Assembly (NCBI GenBank): GCA_035235625.1
Contig: CP141150.1
Location: 4,588,001-4,652,000, forward strand
Direction of reading: 5' to 3'
Source: Saururus chinensis
Lineage: Eukaryota; Streptophyta; Magnoliopsida; Piperales; Saururaceae
Length of the DNA: 64,000 nt
Part shown: one piece after another, positions 59,478 through 64,000 of the stretch
Numbering within the stretch: the stretch's first letter is position 1
Layout of the letters: every line of letters begins with the position of its first letter
The notes under the pieces: model-generated
Told to the model about the DNA's origin: nothing
The model's database searches: none
The model's input: only the letters and a program-made list of their open reading frames with translations
Made by a program: the position numbers and the translations under genes

Positions 59478-60897
59478 TGATCGTTTAGAATTAAACCCTT
59501 TGCAAGTGTACAAGGTAATTGTACTAGGATAAGTATTTAAGGGTTGTCGAACCTCAGGGACGGATGAATTATTACTAAATCTAAAGAGGAATTTGCTGAT
59601 TGAAAACTAAAATAAACTTAAACTTTAATTAAGCAAAAGAAAGGAATCAACTATATTAAAAGCAAGAGATTAATTCGATGGAATTTACTTAGGAAATTGA
59701 ATCCACTATAGAACCATAACAATTCCTTAACTTTTAATCTAAATCTAGTGTGAATATGAACAAGTATTCTCAGCTACAAGCTAGAATTACTTCAAAAAGA
59801 ATCATTAATTAACTTCCATGGCATGAACTATCTTCGACAATAGCACGAATCATCTACACTAAACTAACTATAGGCATGACCTGTCTAATCTTAGTATAAC
59901 TCATCCAAGTCATTAATTATATGAACATTAAAACTATTGTATGACCATCTCATATAAATCACAGAAATTAGAATTGATGAAAATATCAAAACTACATCAA
60001 TCTATCATCTACAAGACAATAAATCAACATAGATTTGAATAAATATTAAAAGCTCTTCCATTAAAAAGGAAATCCATATCATACAATTGTCATAATTCAC
60101 AACTGAGATCTAAATTAAAAAGAAAAGAAACTGAAACTTATATATAGCTTCATCAACTCCTAAGTAAAAGAAAAGTCTAGCCTTCCATTGTAGAAGAAAG
60201 CACTTGAATCTCCATTGAAAGCTTTGAGTTCTCTTTCATCTTCTTCTTCCTTTTTCTCCTCTTAAAATCTACTGGAATCCTCTAATTTTAAGCCAAATAT
60301 GTCTTTTTATAGGCATAAGATCCATAGGAAGAAGTCCAATATGAAAAGGATTGGAATTTGGGTTAAACAAGGAAACTGCACGTTATGCCGATCGATCGCC
60401 CTGCATGCCCGATCGATCGGCTACACTGTATTTTCATCTGAATTCACGTTATCCCGATCGATCGGTAAGTGACCCCGTTCGATCGGCTACAGTGTTTCTG
60501 TTTTCCTGGACAGTTCATATTCTGTTCATTAAGCTTTCCTTTGTGTCCATATTAGTTTCCAACTTGTTTATAACTCTGAAAAGTTGTCCAAATGACTTTA
60601 AAACATGTGAAGACTATTTTTAATCATTTCAAACATCGTCCAAGTACTTCGATAAGCGCACTTTACCTACAAAACATAAAATATCCTACTTTAGACATGT
60701 ATAATGTAATTAAAATTCTAACTTGATTTAAATACATGTCTAAACAACTAATAACTACAAAATCATTAATAATTAAACTAAAATACTAATATCTATCTTA
60801 ATCTAAATAAACTATAATTAATTCTAAATTAACCTAATCTATACTAGTAAATAAGGTAAAAAAGCATATAAAATAGATATAGATTTCATACTTATCA
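59478..60897 (-). mobile_element. Solo LTR, family E (1420 bp)
   Basis: Ends TGATCGTTTAG and ATACTTATCA on the + strand, with target duplication CATAT at 59,473-59,477 and 60,898-60,902. A TATA box CCTATAAAA on the minus strand at 60,312-60,304 suggests minus orientation. It contains gggttgtcgaacctcaggg, a phrase I associate with LTRs of certain plant retrotransposons. The CGATCGAT module is at 60,386-60,494. No internal region remains. Confidence 0.85.
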
Positions 60898-60902
60898 CAT
60901 AT

Positions 60903-61632
60903 CTAACCATTGTAGCCCTAGCCTAGAGCGTATCTTTCCATGGCCGTAGCCAGAGCCTCTGCTGATTTTTGACGTGAAATAAAGCTGTTGGTGTCAGGCC
61001 GATTGATTGCCCCTGATCGATCGCCCCATTCGATCGTATGTTGCCCCAATCGATTAGCGTAACGGGTTTCCTAAAAAAAAATATCAATCGCGTTGATTAG
61101 CACGATAGTTATAATTTAGAGCCATTTTTGCTTCAGGACGTCTTTTACTTATCATCAACGATGGGAATAGAGTCCTAGAACGCAGAGACAGAAATTGACA
61201 ATTCCTCCAGTCTTCTTCTTCTCTACTCTCTCTTTGGAAAAACTTTGGAAAGATCTCTATTTTTTCTCTCTCTGAACTTGGAGTATGTGATTGAGCAATA
61301 ACATATCCTCTGATCAACATCTAGTCAGTTTGATTGGAAGTGCACCATTAAATTGATGGAGTGGTTCATTGTATCTTAGGAACGGAACACAATTGAACGC
61401 CTGTGTACATAGGGCGGCGTATATATTTCAAGGACAACATGTAATGCACCTCGAACCGGGTTCAAATTCTCTTCTCTTTGGTATTTTATTTATATATATT
61501 AGCATATATATATTTATATGAGATTGTGTGCATGATCATTGAGACTTGTATTCAATTGCCATCTTTTATGTTAAAAACCCTAACAATCTTGAAACAGATA
61601 CATTGTTTTGTTGATTGAATACTACTACAATT
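60903..61632. other. Leader or LTR side of a copia element
   Basis: No clear LTR ends. CT-rich and poly-pyrimidine sequence at 61,190-61,290, then AT-rich DNA leading to the gag start at 61,633. 60,995-61,050 has degenerate cgatcgat/cgattgatt motifs. Confidence 0.35.
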
Positions 61633-62270
61633 ATGGGTATTGACAAATCTCTAAAATCTGAGAAATTTGATGGCAAGAATTTCATGAGATGGTAGACAAA
61701 GATGAAATTTTGGCTGACTTAATTGAATATTTTCTATGTAATTTCTGATGTTGTTACCGATAAAACTATCTTCGGAATCTAATAAGATTGCTAGTTCTTC
61801 TGATGTTGAAATTGTTAAGCCTCATGATAGTGATAAATTCAAACAAGATGATGAACTGTGTCATGGGCAAATACTTAGTGTTTTGAGAAATAAGTTATAT
61901 GATCTGCATATAAATATTAAATCTTCCAAAGAATTATATGATACTCTTGATAAAAAATTTGGAAAGGAACATGAAGGGGAAGAAACGTATGTTGTGAGTG
62001 AGTACTTTGACTATAAGATGGTTGATAACAAATATGTTAGAGACCAGGTAGTCGAAATACAGAATTTGGTGGCTAAGATCATTGGGAAATATATTCCTGT
62101 TGACAAGAGGCTCCAAGTTCTTGTTCTTATCGACAAACTATTACCCTTATGACAAGATTTTTAAGTTAACTTGAAGCGCAAGAGAGACATAATATTCGTT
62201 GATGACCTTCTAGTGGCCATCTATATTGAAGAGAAGCACAAGGGTAAGATAAAATCTTGCAAGGTTCTTC
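61633..62270 (+). pseudogene. Ty1/copia gag fragment, decayed
   Basis: Starts MGIDKSLKSEKFDGKNFMRW, the copia gag N-terminus (LNGSNFxxWK type), with TAG at the next codon and further stops. After a frame change it continues LCHGQILSVLRNKLYDLHIN, SSKELYDTLDKKFGKEHEGE, SEYFDYKMVDNKYVRDQVVE and DKRLQVLVLIDKLLPL, the gag helical domain. It runs out near 62,270. No protease, integrase, reverse transcriptase or LTR pair is present in the window. Confidence 0.8.
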
Positions 62271-64000
62271 TGTAGTCAATAATAATGCTCAAACTAATGT
62301 TGTAGAAGGAAAAAAAAATTAGTAACAAGAAAAAAATAAAAAGTTTAAAAATCAGCATATCAAACCTGTTGGCTAGCTTGAGCTTGGACATGGCTCAACA
62401 TCATCCCGGAGGTAGAAACATGATTGTGGTTGGTGCCGTCACCGGAGGGGAGCAAGTGGCAGCATTCATAGTCTATCACAGTACAGTAGAACACATGCAT
62501 ATGGCCATGTTCGTCGGCAGCTCAATCCATTTGGAGATGAGTTAGATGAAAACGCGAGAACCTAGACTGGCTGCTGCATGAAGTCCCTCATCCGTTGGCC
62601 GGGGCACGTGAGCACATGCATCCCAACTTTGCTGGTGGGATTCAAATCAATTTCTGTGCACATTTGACTGCACCTAATCTCAAGGATTGCATTAAATTAA
62701 TTAGTTGCCTTAAATACTGATGGTTGATGGCATATTTGTGCCTTGGACTTGTTTAGTAGGATAAATTTTTTGGTGATTAACAATGGGAGACTACGAAATT
62801 ACTGAGAGTGGTGAGAGGAAAACTTAAGAACATGATCCAACAAGTTCACAGGTTTTCCCCTTCACATGCCTTCTGGTCATGGTCATGGTGGGTAGTCATG
62901 AAAATATTTGTCTTTGCTGTTAGTTTCCACTTTGTACATTCAGTGCAATCTTGTATGTTATTCATATTAGTCAAAGAGCATGTGTTTTTTCACGTGCTTA
63001 CACTAGATTCCTAAGCTAATATTCTATTTCTATTTAATTTTTTAAAATAAAATAGGTTAATCAAATACAGTTATTAAAGTGGGACTGAGAGAATATATAT
63101 TAATCAGTTTCTAAAAAATATTATTAAACGATAAAGTTAAAAAGTGTTTGATGACCTTAATTATAAGAATGTAACTTACAAAAATTGGTTGAGAGCCTTG
63201 TAGCTGACTAAAAGCTCAGCTCATTCAAACGTTCTTTAATATTACCTCAAATTCCAGATTTAGCAATTAATGGGACAGCAGTTTATTCGAAGACATCGGA
63301 TAAAATTAAAATGATATTGAAGATTAACATGATGACACACACAACTAGAGAATGGTCTAATTTTTTTATTCCAAAAATAATAATAATGCTGCAACAGGGA
63401 ACCACCCCACGTAGTAAGCTCCAGTTCTCATGCTTAATTCTAGAAAATCAATCAGTGACATGTCTATGTCCTCGAATAATTGGCGTTCTTGACACCATTA
63501 TGGAATGTATTGCCCAAACCCTTGCAATCCTTTCATACAATCATGGTCCTTTAATTTTAGCAACAATTTTGTACTCTTATTTTTTTCCCTTTGCCTCATT
63601 TTCGGCTTGGATTTGTTAATTAAATGTCCAAGTGTTGAAAATAGGTTTTCCATAATAAGATGAGGAGTCTGTCACCCCATATTCTTTTAGCGAGGATACC
63701 TCTTAACACAGTTGGTAAATATATACCATATATATATATGTATGTACGTATATATATTTAAATTTATTAATAATATATAAACGGGGTAGGTTGGTTAAAA
63801 CAATGGTGACAAACTTTTCATTCTTAATTATATGGACTCTAAATATAGCTTCATTCTCAAAACAACTGAATAATTATAGAGTTTAAGTAGGTCACCCTAA
63901 CTCAAAATAGATGACTGTGGTCAGGTGTCAATTAATATATATTTGTTTGTTCAATCTTTGCCTTTGCATGACATGATCTGCATTCATTCTGTAAAGGAAT
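62271..64000. other. AT-rich intergenic DNA
   Basis: No gene recognised. An open frame at 63,311-63,619 shows no family similarity. (TA)n-rich microsatellite with atgtatgtacgtata at 63,718-63,760. Confidence 0.4.

Noticed and set aside
63311..63619. 102-codon open frame near the right edge
   Set aside because: AT-rich with no resemblance to any family; probably chance.

Overview
This is nuclear DNA of a flowering plant. The evidence is GT-AG introns, plant-specific gene families (PLASTID MOVEMENT IMPAIRED 1, a DYW-class PPR protein, the MPT1-type mitochondrial phosphate carrier), long AT-rich intergenic DNA and a dense layer of LTR, CACTA, Mutator and Stowaway transposons. I cannot name the species.

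Layout. 1-5.3 kb: two convergent genes, a 117-aa coiled-coil protein (+) and intronless PMI1 (-). 5.9 kb: an intergenic hairpin with 27-nt arms whose three mismatches are all G-U wobbles on the + strand. 6.4-12.5 kb: a degenerate DYW relic, then the five-exon phosphate carrier (-) and a dispersed repeat. 13.3-24.0 kb: solo LTRs, several nested and with readable 5-bp target duplications. 26.3-32.6 kb: a second copy of the dispersed repeat, an unidentified exon-like relic, a phosphate-carrier relic, and an intact 913-aa PPR-DYW gene (-). 33-39.9 kb: a decayed Mutator-like element carrying a plant mobile domain (PMD), cut by an LTR. 42.3-43.1 kb: an intact CDI-type glycosyltransferase-fold gene (+). 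44-47.3 kb: broken 5' pieces of a tonoplast monosaccharide transporter gene and a cationic amino-acid transporter gene. 48-59 kb: LTR fragment, then a CACTA element carrying a scrambled zinc-finger (CCCH/ankyrin) gene copy and itself invaded by two LTRs. 59.5-62.3 kb: another solo LTR and a degenerate copia gag. 62.3-64 kb: nothing recognisable.

Five genes look functional: the coiled-coil gene, PMI1, the phosphate carrier, the PPR-DYW gene and CDI. They are unrelated housekeeping or organelle-linked genes and form no pathway. The carrier and PPR genes appear to have been duplicated as neighbours: one locus keeps the carrier and a PPR relic, the other keeps the PPR gene and a carrier relic. 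I found no evidence for a new defence or metabolic system. The best leads are the small-RNA-like hairpin, the reciprocal relics, the CACTA with a shuffled captured gene, and a repeated CGATCGAT module shared by different LTR families.
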